Assembly: GCF_017654505.1 (NCBI RefSeq)
Contig: NC_054548.1
Coordinates: 39,209,545 to 39,273,544, forward strand
Direction of reading: 5' to 3'
DNA from: Polyodon spathula
Taxonomy: Eukaryota; Chordata; Actinopteri; Acipenseriformes; Polyodontidae
DNA length: 64,000 bases
Shown in pieces: positions 35,032 to 47,502 of this stretch (positions are counted from its first letter, which is position 1; each line of letters starts with the position of its first letter). A program made the translations under genes and the position numbers. The notes beneath the pieces are model-generated. The model was given only the letters and a program-made list of their open reading frames with translations. It did no database searches and had not been told where the DNA came from.

Positions 35032-35513
35032 CCAGTGTCCTAGGGAAAAAGTAGACCGGGGAAAAAGTGAATCGCAGTCTAGAATTTAAAGGGGAGGTTC
35101 CATTGTTTCTAAGGTTTACACATAGATCACTGTACTAGTGCTACGTCTGGGGAATTAGTAGATCGAGCCCAGGGAATAAGTAGATCAGATTTATTAACAA
35201 AAAATAAATACTTTTAAATGGATTTTGTAAGTATAAATTTACATAAATAAGTAGATCGGACATAGCCGATAGACTATAGCGACAGACAAGAGAATGCTGT
35301 AGTATACATTAACAATAAATACGTAATTTAAAATGAAGTTTGTAAGTGTAATTAGTATGTCTTTAACAAACGTTATTGCAAGTTTTTGATACTTAACCTG
35401 TAAGCAGTAGCTAAGGAAGTGGATTTTATAAGTATAAATTTACATAATTAAGTAGAGTGGACGTTTACGAAACTGTGATCTTTTCCCCAGTCTACTTTTT
35501 CCCTATGACAAGG
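35032..35513. mobile_element. MITE with repeated agtagatcg motifs
   Basis: The left terminus cctagggaaaaagtagaccg (followed by gggaaaaag) and the right terminus (inverted catagggaaaaagtagactg) form TIRs of about 30 bp. The interior carries repeated agtagatc(g/a) motifs at about 35158, 35179 and 35250, plus agtagagtgg at about 35451. It also has a 43-bp imperfect direct repeat (35220-35262 and 35421-35463: ggattttgtaagtataaatt and on). No coding capacity. The target duplication is unclear. Confidence 0.65.
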
Positions 35514-35874
35514 ATTTAAAAGTATGTACTGTATTGCAGTCCACAGTCATCTCTTTTAGCAAACGATATTTTCAGAATCATATCATTTTGAATTAAAATA
35601 CTTCTTCTGTTAAAAATATAGTACTGTACCAATAAAACCAACTACAGTACATCTAAATGGAAGCCTACTTATTTTAAAACACAGTCCTTTCAGCTATGTA
35701 TTTTTGACATTTAATCTTTTTTGTGTTCCCTGAAAAAACAGACAAGGGTTGGAACGGGCCAAAATGAAATAATCAGATATGCGTCACACTCTTTTAACTG
35801 TCACTGAGGTCAAAATTTTATAGGGTTAGATATGTAAGTGCCTACATAAGAGTGTGGGCTTGAACGTTTATACT

Positions 35875-36288
35875 TTATGTCAATTGATGTTTTGGAAAGT
35901 CGCAACTCTTCATTGCACAAAGACATCCATAATCTTCCTTGATGCACATCCAACTGCCAGAACTCCCAAATTGTTTAGCTTTGGGCCAAATCCCTAATAC
36001 CTCCAAATTCGGTATGGTTTTGGATTCAGATTTGTGCACACTGAATGCTGAATAACCCTGGTGGAGCTGTTGTGATGGCGATGTGGGTCCCAGCTCTAGA
36101 CAATTTACACCAGTTTGGCCACCAGCACACATTCCCGTAGGCACAAGCTGCCACAAGATGTGCCTACCAGACATGCATATCTCCAGCACCGTCCAACCGC
36201 TCAGGGAGGTCGTTGGATTTGGTGGTACATTTCCAGGATAGACTGCCCCCCCCCATTGCCTAAAGGACTCTGACCGAGGGAACAACAT
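35875..36288 (-). other. Unidentified 137-codon open frame
   Basis: An uninterrupted minus-strand frame starting MLFPRSESFRQWGG and ending FPKHQLT. The block is GC-richer than its neighbours. I recognise no domain, membrane segment or signal peptide, and there is no paired exon. It may be a transposon relic or chance. Not called as a gene. Confidence 0.15.
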
Positions 36289-36299
36289 GCAGGGGGACC

Positions 36300-38950
36300 C
36301 ACAAATGATGACAGGATGGAGCCTGATCTGAGAGGTGTTCCGGGTGCTGCCTACCTCAGCCCTTTTGAGAACAGCTGTGCAGTGCCCTTTTACAAAGTCT
36401 CCCCCAGGTGTTTAAGACAAGACAAGTTAGTGCCCCTGCTGTTTGTGCTGGGACTTTATGGTAAGGAATCGTAAATAGAAACCTCCAAAAAAAGAACTAG
36501 AATTATCATTATGCAACACATGTAACAAAGTGAGTTTCTGGAAACTGTTGCAGGGAACTAAATGTACCCTGCAGAACTAATTATTAAGTTAAATAGCTAT
36601 TAAAAGTATTGGTTTAACAAGTTAATCCCTGTTTTCAAGTTTGCATTAAAGATAATTCATTATGGCAATACTGTCTGGATCCCTGCTGCTAGTTAACCAA
36701 CAATGACAATGGTCTGGATTCAATTCACTTATAGCTTAGAAAAATCATTTCAGGAATACAAGCAATAAACAAAGCTAATATGGAATCATTTTTATTTTGA
36801 TTTGATTAACAAATAATCAGTGGATCAACATGTGCTCCGTTTATTTCATGAATTTGTAGTGTCCTAAAACCCTTTTTCCTTTTCTAAAACATAATCGAAT
36901 TGAGCCTAAGATAATCTCTCAATGCATCCACCTCCCCCACAGGGTAAGTGTGCTTCTTTTTTTAAATTAATTTTAGCAGCAGCAATTCAAATAAGTGCTT
37001 TATTCAGTGACTAAGACAGCTACGCTTTTCTTCGGGTTCAGTCCCAATGTATTAGATACTTATCAGTCTCTGTACAATGAGAATATAATATTATGAAACT
37101 TACTGCTTGTATGTTACAGTAAAATGATAAAATTAATATTCACTTGTATGTTGAAAAATTTTATATTGGCCTACTGTTACATATATGCAGAAATGTAACA
37201 TATAAACGAAATAACACAAAAAATAATTATATATATTTATCTTACTGTATTTTTATAGCGGGCATGAGTAGTATTTTATTAGTTGAGTGAGTGATTTTGA
37301 GTAGTTATTTTATTAATGTGGATCTGTAATAAAATGACATTTGTGAAAAATAAAACCAAAGATTGTAAAAAATGTAAAGAATTTCACAGGGCTCTATGTG
37401 CATAGAATGATCCAGAAGCCACTCCTGGTTACTGAGGGAATATTTACATAAATCCAGCATTAGAAAACATGACACTGGTCAAGAGTTATCATTGCCATTA
37501 AGGTTACCAGGCACTGCTACTTGATTATTTCATCTGTGTAACATTTTGGAATAAAAAGGCAAAATGTTGTCCTGTGCAGTTAATTTGTCTTCAGTAATAA
37601 TAAAGCTGATGTTTCTGTTGCTTTGAGTACAAAATTGGGCAGTGACTTAATACTGATGCTGAGGTGGCCTCAATAAACAAAACAAGATGGGCTGTTTTTC
37701 AATTGAACCGGACGCAGCACATCTATAACATTGAATGTAATTGTTATGTAAGGTCACCCATTGCTCTAGGTATAATTGTAAGGCTATAATTTGACATTAA
37801 GAAGTAAAACTGCATTGTAATACCCTAGTTGTATATTTGGTTATATGATTAGCCTATGTAGCTCATGCATTGCATGGTAATGGATTGCAAGTAGCAACTC
37901 ATAACTGTAATTAGATTACTGAACATCAGAAATAGTAAATAATATAATTAGTAACTGTAATTTCAAAAAACTTACAAAGGGAACCACAAAACAACCCTTG
38001 TTTTCCTCAGAGAGAGAGGGAGAGCTTCAATTGTTGGATTGAATTTGATGTCACAGAGTGTTAACCAGGGTAACTAAAACATGAATAGATTAGGCTTAGT
38101 TTAGGGGCTTGAACTGATCCTATTATAGTATAGGCGGGGGGTGGGCAACTTTTCTTTCTTAGCTGTGTTGTCACTGTGTTTTATTTTTGCCTTTTGTGTT
38201 TGTTTACTCTTAGAGGTGCATGCGAATTAGTGGTCTGCTATTGTTGGTATACCACAGGAGTGTTACCACAGCAACCCCATGCTAGCGTTACCACTGTTGG
38301 TATCCGAGTGGCAGCACCCTGCAACTTTATCAGAGACTGCCCACTAAACACTGTTTGCAAACCTTGTAAATCTAAGTGTCTGAGTGGCATTTTAAAGAAA
38401 GCCCCTGTGTTCTTAGTCTTTATTACGGATAACCAACTCCTCTTACACACAGAAAAGCATGTATATGAAATGGACTGTGTATAAAGCAGCTGGCGACTTT
38501 TCATTATTACTCATGTGCCCGGCATATGAAGCATAATAACCAGCTGTCTAGTCTGTTATCGGCATGTAGTCTTATAAGAACAGAGATGGCGACTTGTTCT
38601 AACAAAACAAGTGTCCTTTCTAGTTGTAAGTTCAAATGGCTGTTTATCTTTAAGCAGGAGCAGGGCAAGAACCTTACAGTTTCTTTTAGTATTTTTAAAT
38701 TGAATTTTCTCACACACTAGATAAGCCAAATTCCAAAAGTAAAAATGTTATTGATCCATTACCGCTCTGCAGGTTTGCATCCTTAAACTCCTGATGGTGA
38801 ACAATGTAACCGAATCTATTATATCTGGGACAGTTGTGGCTGCTAAAGAAGACAAAAAAGAAATCTGTCTGTGGCATTCAAAACTTTATTTAGGCTCTAT
38901 AATTTGACTGTCGAAAGTACTCACACACCTTTGATCACCATCACAACTAT
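36300..38950. other. Unassigned intergenic sequence
   Basis: No exon, RNA or repeat family was recognised. A 102-codon frame at 38176-38484 has no recognisable features. Confidence 0.5.
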
Positions 38951-38953
38951 TAG

Positions 38954-40153
38954 GTGTAACAGGGGGAAATGTTCGATGCATGCGTCACTGAATAATAATG
39001 AGTCAGACACAGAGCATTGGGTGTCAACACGGCGCACAGGCACTCAGATTTAATTACCACACAGATGCTGCCACGAGGGTACCAGCAATAGCCGGAGGGG
39101 GGGAGTTACCATCCTCAAAGGCCAAAGTAGGAGGAGCTACTGTCCTCAAAGGCCATAGTAGGAGTGGCTGCCTGTCTGTCTGAAGAGCCAGAGGAGGAGC
39201 TATTGTCCAAGAAGGAGTAGCTGCTGTCCTTAGGGCCAAAGAAGGATGAGCTACTGTCCCGACAGCTTGAGGAAGAGGAACAGCCGTCCCCGGAGGAGAA
39301 GTGACGGGTTTCTATGGCGGTGTCAAAGAGACCAGCTCCACCACAGCAACGACCTCAACCCCTGCACTCCAATCCGGCGCCTGTGGGTTGGCTCCCTTGG
39401 CCAGTGCTTCTAGACACCCCACCGTCGTGTCTGGACCTCCCATCACCCGCTGCCCTAATGTACCGGTGGTGCCATTCTGAGGTGGATGGTATGGTTCTTG
39501 CGCAGATGTGTGCAGCTAGGACGCGCAACAGGAGACTTGTTGCTAAGCAACCAATTGAGCAGGTAGGCTCGTCTTGTGCGGGTGGCTTCATGGGGAGGCT
39601 GTATGCAGCTCAAAGGGCGTCTGCACCACAGCTTGAGGTGACTGCACCGCCATGCTACACAGAGGGGCACTGCATCCACTCTGCAGGATAACTACTAAGG
39701 AACCCTTCAACTGCAGTTCATGTGAAGTGTGCTCAGCCAGGACTGTCGTAAAGCTCCTTAGTCGCTGGGAGGTGAAGTGTGCTCAGCCAGGACTGTCGTC
39801 CACAGCTGTAAAGCCCTAGAGCGTACGACTTTGGGAGCAACAGCAGTAGGTTAGTATGGGGAATGTTGATCCCAACCAGTATAGAGAGGGTTTAGAAGTG
39901 TAGTAGGTCCCTGGAGTGGGACGTCTCTCTTAGTGAGACTAGCGCTCGCCTTGTGTGGCAAACTTATTTTTAGCTCTGTTTTCTTTTTTTTTTAAATCTG
40001 TTACTAGGGCTACCATTGCTGGTACCTTAGTGTCAGCACTTGTGTTGATATTAAATCTGCGTGCCCGTGCGGCATGTCAACGCAGAGTGCTCTGTGTCTG
40101 ACTCATTATTATTCAGTGAAGACCCCCTCACTTAGCGGTTCCCCCAGTTACAC
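38954..40153. mobile_element. 1.2-kb element with about 145-bp terminal inverted repeats
   Basis: The left end gtgtaacagggggaaa, followed by actgaataataatgagtcag and acacagagca, is mirrored at the right end. Reverse complement of the right end starts gtgtaactgggggaac and contains the same actgaataataatgagtcag block, continuing through cagatttaat and ggtaccagcaat. The flanks are TAG on both sides (38951-38953 and 40154-40156), a possible 3-bp target duplication. The GC-rich interior has degenerate tandem motifs (gctactgtcctcaaaggcca-like at 39110-39260, and gtgctcagccaggactgtcg twice at 39729 and 39779). Open frames inside are compositional. No transposase was recognised. Confidence 0.7.
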
Positions 40154-40686
40154 TAGGGCTATTCTACTCTGCTGGTGTTAATACAGCACTTCTCTTTACT
40201 TACAAGCATTTGTATTCAATCAAATTCACAGTCTGGAGCCCTGCATCATATTTCTCATCTGTTTCAGTGGTACAAACAGATTGATTATGATGGTGCAATT
40301 GAGGGAGTATTCTGGTTGAGGAATCATAGCATTATAAAGAACAACTGCCGCTGTATAACAGTTGTAAGCCTGTCACGTACCAGTACTGGTGTGTGTACCA
40401 CAGGTTGAAAACCACTGTTATAGTGGATGCATTTTGTGCAGATGTGGTATGAGTATGAATCCCAGTGCAGGAGATAACCTATGACAACAATTCTTTGGAT
40501 CTTAGTCATGCAGTAGGGTTATTCTCTGATAATGAGAGCACTTTCATTCTTTCAGTAGATCTTGAGATATCTGCCTGTACTAGTGTAGCTTCAGTTAGGT
40601 ACTGACAAAATAGAGCAGCTATTTCCACATGTGAGCAGTGGTAAATGGAATTAAAGGGAAAAATTACACAATAAATCACAAATCAA

Positions 40687-40768
<82 letters not shown>

Positions 40769-41500
40769 CTTATTATTGTTTTTCTGATTTATTAAGACAT
40801 TGTTGCCATTGTAACCTGTAATGCTTGAGTTATAGTCAGATATGTGGTTTTATTCACTAATTCAAGGCAGCTGGCCAAAGCAGTACATTAGCAATTCCAA
40901 ATGAATGTTTATGCACCAGTGAAATGAAGGACACTAATCTCTATCACTTACAGGAATGTAAACTGGAACAAAAACTCAGATCCGTGAAAGGGAACTTTAG
41001 GAGTAGATTTCTGGGCACTTAACCCATTACCTCATAACTGTTTTATTTGTAAAAATGTGTGTGTTATGAAAATAAACAGAAAATAAACATCTTTCAGTAG
41101 GTGACTTTGAAATTTAAAAACACTATGTTCAAACATGTCAATTAGGTCCAACGAATAACATTTTTAAACTCTATGCAGTAATGGGTTAAGTATATGGCCA
41201 TGCAAAACAGCTAGGTTTTAACTAACAATAGAAACAGAGATTTGTTGCCGCAACCTACCAGCAGGAATTTGCCTAGCTTTTAGTGAGTTTGAACACAACA
41301 AAAAAATATGCACACGTCCAAAATAGTTACTCAGCTTCACTTTGGTCTCTCTTCACAAAATGCTCAGGACTTTCTTGTTAAGGACACAGTTTACAAGCCC
41401 TCTGAGTCAAATCTACAGTTCATGAAACCATTTTCAACTGATTCAGAGAGGGTTTAATAGTTTTTTTCTTATTTTTAAAGCCCTGTTTAATCCAAGGGAA
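40154..41500. other. Unassigned intergenic sequence
   Basis: Contains a (TG)n/(TA)n run at about 40686-40765. Nothing else was recognised. Confidence 0.5.
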
Positions 41501-42101
41501 ATTGTATTCATGGGACAGAAGCATAGGCTACACAGAGGAAGAATCTCAGGGATTAGAAGGGGAGAAAAGCGCTTGAGTATTAGAAAAGAGGTCAGGTTCT
41601 CCTCTTGGCTTGCGGAAGTAAGGCCGGCACGGCCGACCTCCAAGGCTGGGAAGCAAAACAGAAAACAGGATAGCAAGAAAAATGAAAAGCTAGAGGGAAG
41701 TCCAGAGGTCTCCGCCGGCTTGTTGAGGATCACCTTTTCTGAGGGAGGTCGGTGAGGCCGGAGTTCCAAGGCTGAGTAGTGAGCTTCTCTTGCCTCAAAG
41801 AAGAGACTGAAATGCTGGAAAGGGAAAACAGATAAACAAGCAAGGGGGAAAGGGGTCTCCCACCCTGGCTATCAGAGGGCCACCTCAGAGCAGTAGAGGC
41901 TGCATGGCTGGATGCCGAGGCTGAAACAAGCTTTGTTCTCCAGAGAGGAAGACTGAAACAGATGAAAAGAAAAGCGTGAGCATGGGAAAAAGACAATTTG
42001 AAAAAGAGTTAAGAAGCTTTTTGGTCAGGGGTCCCCCTCTCGTTTCACTTGCCCCCCAAAGAGAACCCCTGCAACACAAATGCAAAGGAAAAGAAATAGA
42101 G

Positions 42102-42102
<1 letters not shown>

Positions 42103-42183
<81 letters not shown>
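42103..42183. repeat. (TA)n microsatellite
   Basis: About 38 TA units. Confidence 0.97.
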
Positions 42184-42185
<2 letters not shown>

Positions 42186-42695
42186 TTTATATATATGTTT
42201 CCTCGAGTGAGAAATCCCATCGAAGGAGAAATGAAGATAGCGACTCCCGTTACAATTAAGTCCACATCGTAAAGGAATTCTCAATAAAAGCAATAGTCTG
42301 TATTTAAACATATTAAAAACCACAGCAATGGCTTATGCATTTTGACCTGTAGGTTTTCCTCAGAGCACAATAGATTTACTGAACAAAGGAGCCACCTCCC
42401 TCTAAACAGCATGATTAGCAATCATAATACATTTCAGCTGGTCATTCACTCACACGTTAAAAATCAACACTACCAGCTGTGGGGGATAGCAATCAATTAA
42501 CTCCAAACATTTTACAGCTATCATAGAATTTGATTATTTTTACAATAAGAGTACAAGTGCATCAAATAGATGTTCAGTGTGACTTTCAAAAGAGAGCAAT
42601 CAATTAATCTATGACTGCAATTAAGTGATTCATTTAACAAATGTACAACAATTACTAGAATCTATACTTGTCACATCTTTAAAAAATGTACAACA

Positions 42696-42696
<1 letters not shown>

Positions 42697-42751
<55 letters not shown>

Positions 42752-42780
42752 ATATATATATGATATATATATATATATAT
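42697..42780. repeat. (TA)n microsatellite, interrupted
   Basis: TA units with internal ttataa and atga interruptions. Confidence 0.95.
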
Positions 42781-43430
42781 AACCTGAGGGACTCCGATAT
42801 GGAATTAAAGACCATGGGAGGAAACCTCTGGTGGTCCCAGCGGAGAAATGGCCCCAGCTGTGCATACTAGCAATACTCTAATGGGCCAGAAATATCAGGG
42901 AGAATGAATGTAAGACTCTACTGCAGTGAAAGGCCAGCGATGCATTTTCTTTTTTGATGCCATGCTCGTTGACACACACTTTGGCTGCTGAGGTTGCTGC
43001 ACCTATATCAACGGAATAGATTGTCTTTTGTATCGACAAGGAATACAAGAATGCGGTCCTGGTTGAATGGAAAACCGGATGAAGGTTGGGAAGGCTGGCC
43101 AGCCGGTCGCAGAGGAGAAGGTGGAAGGAGCGAGGGCAGCGGCCATGTAGTCTTGGGTGGACGCGAGGAGACTGCGCAGGGGTGAATTTAATTGACAGAT
43201 CCTTTAACAGAGGAATATGCAGGGGAGGGAGATTAGTTGAAGGAATGTTGTGCCATAACAGTGGAGAGAAAGCGTGCCAGCAGATAAGGATGCAGATTAC
43301 ACAGAGCAGTGTAAAGATTGGCAGCAGGACAGGTGCAACAGGAATGGCAGAAGTGATGGCCGTGGCTGGAGCGGCTGGTGTGGAGGGAGGGAGGCTAATG
43401 GTTCCAGACAAGCGATCCAATTTTTAAGAG

Positions 43431-45561
43431 CAGACGATCATTGACCTATCACTTTGTGCTATATAGCTGGTTAATTGTAAGACATTACAATATATCTGAG
43501 ATGTTCAGGAGCCAGAATCAGGTTTATTTACAGTCTGGTTAAGAACTCAAAGTACAGGCTGAAGTTGAACCACTCTAAGGGCAGTCTTGATGAAGACAGC
43601 TGGTGTGGTGCAGTAGGCTCTCTGTAACAAGTCAATGTGCAATGACTGTCAGCAGATTAGAGGTGATAGGCTGCATGCATCACATATAGTACGTGGACAA
43701 CCACTGTAGCCCCATAAACAGGGATGGCACATCTGTATCATTCAGGAACACTATATTACGGGTGGTTTCACAACAAAGGTAATTAGTTGTTGGCCATTTA
43801 AATCACATGTAAGTACTAAAAAAAACTATGGGAAATGGAAAAAAAACATAAAGAAGAAATAACTCAGTTGGCCCTGCTTCAAAGTAAAGGTAGAATGCAG
43901 GTTTGAGACCGATCACTACATATTCCATGCTAAAAAAAGTCATTCAAAACAGAAAGAACATATAGATGTGCTTTTAATGTGAAAATAACAACCTTGTTTG
44001 TATATAGACTTGGGAGTATCTTTGGAAAAAGACTTACACTCCCATGCTGTCAAAAGGAGACTCATTATGTTTTTGTTTTTTTGTTTTTGTTTTTTTCGAT
44101 CGATACTCTGTCTACAACACAGCTCCTGGACTACTGCCATCTTCAGTAAACCTATTTATATTAATGGATTTTCAGAACAGAAAACAAAGATTTACTGCCT
44201 TAATGTGTGTTGCTTTATTATTCCTCCTATAAATAGGGTAAAAGAAAACCTGTATTAAATCTTTTTTTTTTTTTTTTTTTGTATGATAGATGATTCGTTT
44301 TTAAAAATAAACCTTAAGAAGATTGCAACATTTAAGCTGAATTGTCATCCACGGCCTGGAACAGGTGGCAATTAAATATAATATTAAGTCAATATTTAAT
44401 ATTTTTAGTCCCCATCTGAAAGATGGGGTTGGTGTCTGGTTTAGTTTACACTATAAATAAGTATTAAGAAGAGCTGGAAATTTGTTTTATTATAACAAGT
44501 CATCAGTGTCATCACGTTACTGAAAAAAAGTAACTTATTACTCGTTATTTGTTTCTTCAGTAAAAGTGTTGTAGTATAACAAATAAACAACTCTAAATAA
44601 CGTATTGGATATTGGGTTTTAATTTTGTAAAAATTGACCACCGGCAGTATAAAACCAGTACTTCATGGCAAGGCAGTGCTCTATACACAGCAATCACACA
44701 GTCATCCAAAAAATTGTATTGGATTGAAACACATACTATCACGGTACCTTCATCTGTACTTTGGGCCAAATTCACGAAGCATTTCCTCCAGTTCTGTATT
44801 TGCCCCATAGCATTGTTTTTACTTCTAATGTGTGTCAGAACATGGGTTTCCTTTAGCCTGATTGGTCAATAGGAGGTCTCTAATCCCAAGTAAAGCACTT
44901 TGAATGTTATCCTTCAAACTAGGTTTAATCTCTGTTCCAAATCAATCCACCATAAAATTAGTTCATTTCATGTTTGTAATTGACCTTGTTTTCTACTGGA
45001 TTAAATACACTCTCCATTATAGTACATGCTATCTGAATGTTATCTTTCAAATCATACAGACCAAAGGCTGCTTCCTCTGTGTCCTATGTGTGAAATCTAG
45101 CTATTTAAATTGAGTATATAAGTAAAATAAAATAAATGAGAATAGTGTTTGGTGCATCAGTATCGATAACCATAACAGCAGTAGCAACCAGTCTGCAGGT
45201 TAGATGACAAGTTGTAGAAATCAAACCCCTGAATGCAAATGGATTGCGTTCAGCAACTGTATGGCAGCACATCATAACAATAACAGGAGGCTTTGAATAA
45301 ACTTTATTAACTCACTAACATGTTACTAAACAAATGGCACCCCTCTGTCACGCCTTCTTTTGCTTAATTATAGCTGTGGGTGTTCCAAAATGTATTTATT
45401 TTCATATTTCAATGACCAACTTGTAACAGTGATGTCACAATAACGGCTCTGTCTATATGTACAGTATAGATACATTTTCATACGTTTCATTTCTTACTGT
45501 TTTAATATCCTATTATATGCGTTCACTATCCTTGTCGATTTTGTTGTTTCTGTTTAAATCA
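43431..45561. other. Unassigned intergenic sequence
   Basis: AT-rich, with a T-run near 44262. A segment near 44110-44140 (tctacaacacagctcctgga) resembles 3808-3827 and may be a fragment of the piggyBac-like family. No exon was recognised. Confidence 0.45.
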
Positions 45562-45565
45562 TTAA

Positions 45566-46045
45566 CACTGGAACTGCCACAGTTACATTCATACCTAAAG
45601 TTGCCACAGCCAGTCATTATGACGCTTACATTTTAAACAATATCAAAATAAAAGACAAACTATGAGATACAACGCAAGTGTTTTATTCAAGCACATCATA
45701 TCGAACATCTGCACAGCAGAAACGTTGCATTTAAATGAAAAATTAAACATAAAGGGGTTAATTTTCGAACTTACCACATATAAAACACTTATTTCAAAAA
45801 ATGAAAAACTAGAATAAAAGCACTGCATCCAGGCTGAGCTGCAGCAGCCTGCTGCTTTGTAGTTTTCTGATCGAAATGTTTCTGCCGAAGTGCTGTGGCT
45901 ACATCAAGATAAAATCTCACCTACTGATATTTTCCCAGGTGCATTCATTGTACAAAACAAAGGAATTGATGGCTGCCAGACACGCAGAGTAATTTCAATT
46001 TGAAAACCTCAAATCGTCAAAATGACTGCCGTGGCAGTTCTAGTG
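45566..46045. mobile_element. piggyBac-like MITE flanked by TTAA
   Basis: The termini cactggaactgccac and gtggcagttctagtg are inverted repeats with one mismatch in 15. Both sides carry TTAA (45562-45565 and 46046-46049), the exact target duplication of piggyBac-type transposons. It is 480 bp long with no transposase. It shares interior sequence with 3735-4278. Confidence 0.8.
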
Positions 46046-46049
46046 TTAA

Positions 46050-46425
46050 TTACCAGGCTAATTACTTCAGGACTGCTCCATCTCTCACTGCCTTCTGCCA
46101 CATCCTCAAGACCCACCTGATCAGACCGCGCTTGTAGATCTCTTGATCTACCCCTCCTACAATGCAGTAGACTTACCTGACCTACGCACCAGGTTACTGG
46201 ATCCTCAGCTGATGCACTATCCTTGCACTATTGCACTACTAATATGTCATTGTAGATATAACTTGTAATCCTAACTTGTTGCATTCTATTTTATTATATT
46301 TTACTAGTATTATTTGCACTTACTGTAAACTATACTGTATTTAAATATCAATATTGCATTGTAACCCTGTACTGCCCTGTAAGTCGCCTTGGATAAAGGT
46401 GTCTGCCAAATAAATAAATAATAAA
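46050..46425 (+). mobile_element. L2-type LINE (or V-SINE) 3' end
   Basis: Ends with gtaagtcgccttggataaag then gtgtctgccaaataaataaa, the characteristic 3' tail shared by fish L2-like LINEs and their SINE partners. Upstream, ctgccttctgccacatcctc then aagacccacctgatcagacc looks like the end of a decayed reverse-transcriptase ORF. It abuts the piggyBac-like element. Confidence 0.7.
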
Positions 46426-46785
46426 AAATAATAACCAAAAGCTTTTCATAAAACAAATAAAACATATACATATTAAATAACGATTACCTGAAATTGTCCC
46501 TTCAATGCTTTCTGTCTATAAACAACCAGATGCTTCCCCTAATGAATAACATGCTTGAACTTCAAAGGCCGCACTCAGGAAGGGAAGCAGTAACCATAAC
46601 AGGAGCTTTTTATGATCAGATTTTTATGAACCTTATGATCAGTTTAGTTTTTGTTTTTATAAAATACAATAGTTTGCTAAAACATGTATTTCTTCTACAA
46701 CTGCATGTCAGACCTACATGCAAGCAACAGACAAGATGTATGCAATTATTTTATTAGATATAACTTCTTCAAATAGTGCTGTATA

Positions 46786-47057
46786 CTTCCCCTAGACTAA
46801 GTTACCACAGCCAGTGTAGAGGAACATGTATTTGCTGAAGCAGACTATCAAATACCCTCTCATGACTCATTTAGAATCACTTCCCCTAGACTAAGTTACT
46901 ACAGCCAGTGTAGAGGAACATGCATTTGCTGAAGCAGAATAGCGAACACCCTCTCATGACTCAATTAGAATCACTTCCCCTAGACTAAGTTAATACAGCC
47001 AGTGTAGAGGAACATGTATTTGCTGAAGCAGACTATCAAATACCCTCTCATGACTCT
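46786..47057. repeat. 94-bp tandem repeat, 2.9 copies
   Basis: Copies start at 46786, 46880 and 46974 with cttcccctagactaagtta. They differ at only a few positions, so the amplification is recent. The third copy ends at catgactc. Confidence 0.95.
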
Positions 47058-47502
47058 GGCTCTGTTCATAAGTGAAATGAGAGTGGTAGTCTCAACTGAA
47101 CCCCAGTTGAAAATAATATGATATGGTATGACAAACTGTCTTGCATTAACAGACCATAATAGTTATCCATTACAGCATTGGATTTACTTTATTGGGTTTG
47201 CTAATGTAAGCTGTTTAAGGATAGGATCTTGTTTTATTGCAGGGGTAAGATTTTCTTAATCCTTGTCCTCTGAAGAATTTTGACTTATAGGCAATTCTTC
47301 TGACGGCATCATCTTTATCTGAGATTATAATGTTTAACTAAACTATTTGTGTATGTAAAAAAAAATGTGTTCATATTTAAAAAGGTAATTGTAAATGTGA
47401 AAATAGATTTAATCGGCCATGTAAAAAATTGGAATATTGCTGCATATGAAAACATCCAGTACTAATCTCTATACAAAACACATGCAGAAAAATGCCTTAT
47501 TA

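Larger units (their letters stand above)
41520..43430. other. GC-richer block of unknown origin
   Basis: Composition differs from the flanks and includes purine-rich stretches. Near 41620-41990 there are diverged recurring segments around cc(a/g)aggctg(g/a) followed by purine-rich runs, suggesting about three old tandem units of about 140 bp. Two (TA)n tracts interrupt it (42103-42183 and 42697-42780). On the minus strand a 180-codon frame (42878-43420) starts MDRLSGTISLPPSTPAAP and has one hydrophobic stretch near residues 30-50. On the plus strand a 113-codon frame overlaps it. Neither matches a family I know. A decayed retroelement untranslated region is possible. Confidence 0.3.

Noticed and set aside
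39314..39691. 125-codon plus-strand open frame
   Set aside because: It lies inside the GC-rich core of the TIR-flanked element, with overlapping open frames on both strands. Composition explains it.
40360..40425. Possible hAT terminus (ccacaggttgaaaaccactg)
   Set aside because: Only one end is visible and the motif is short.
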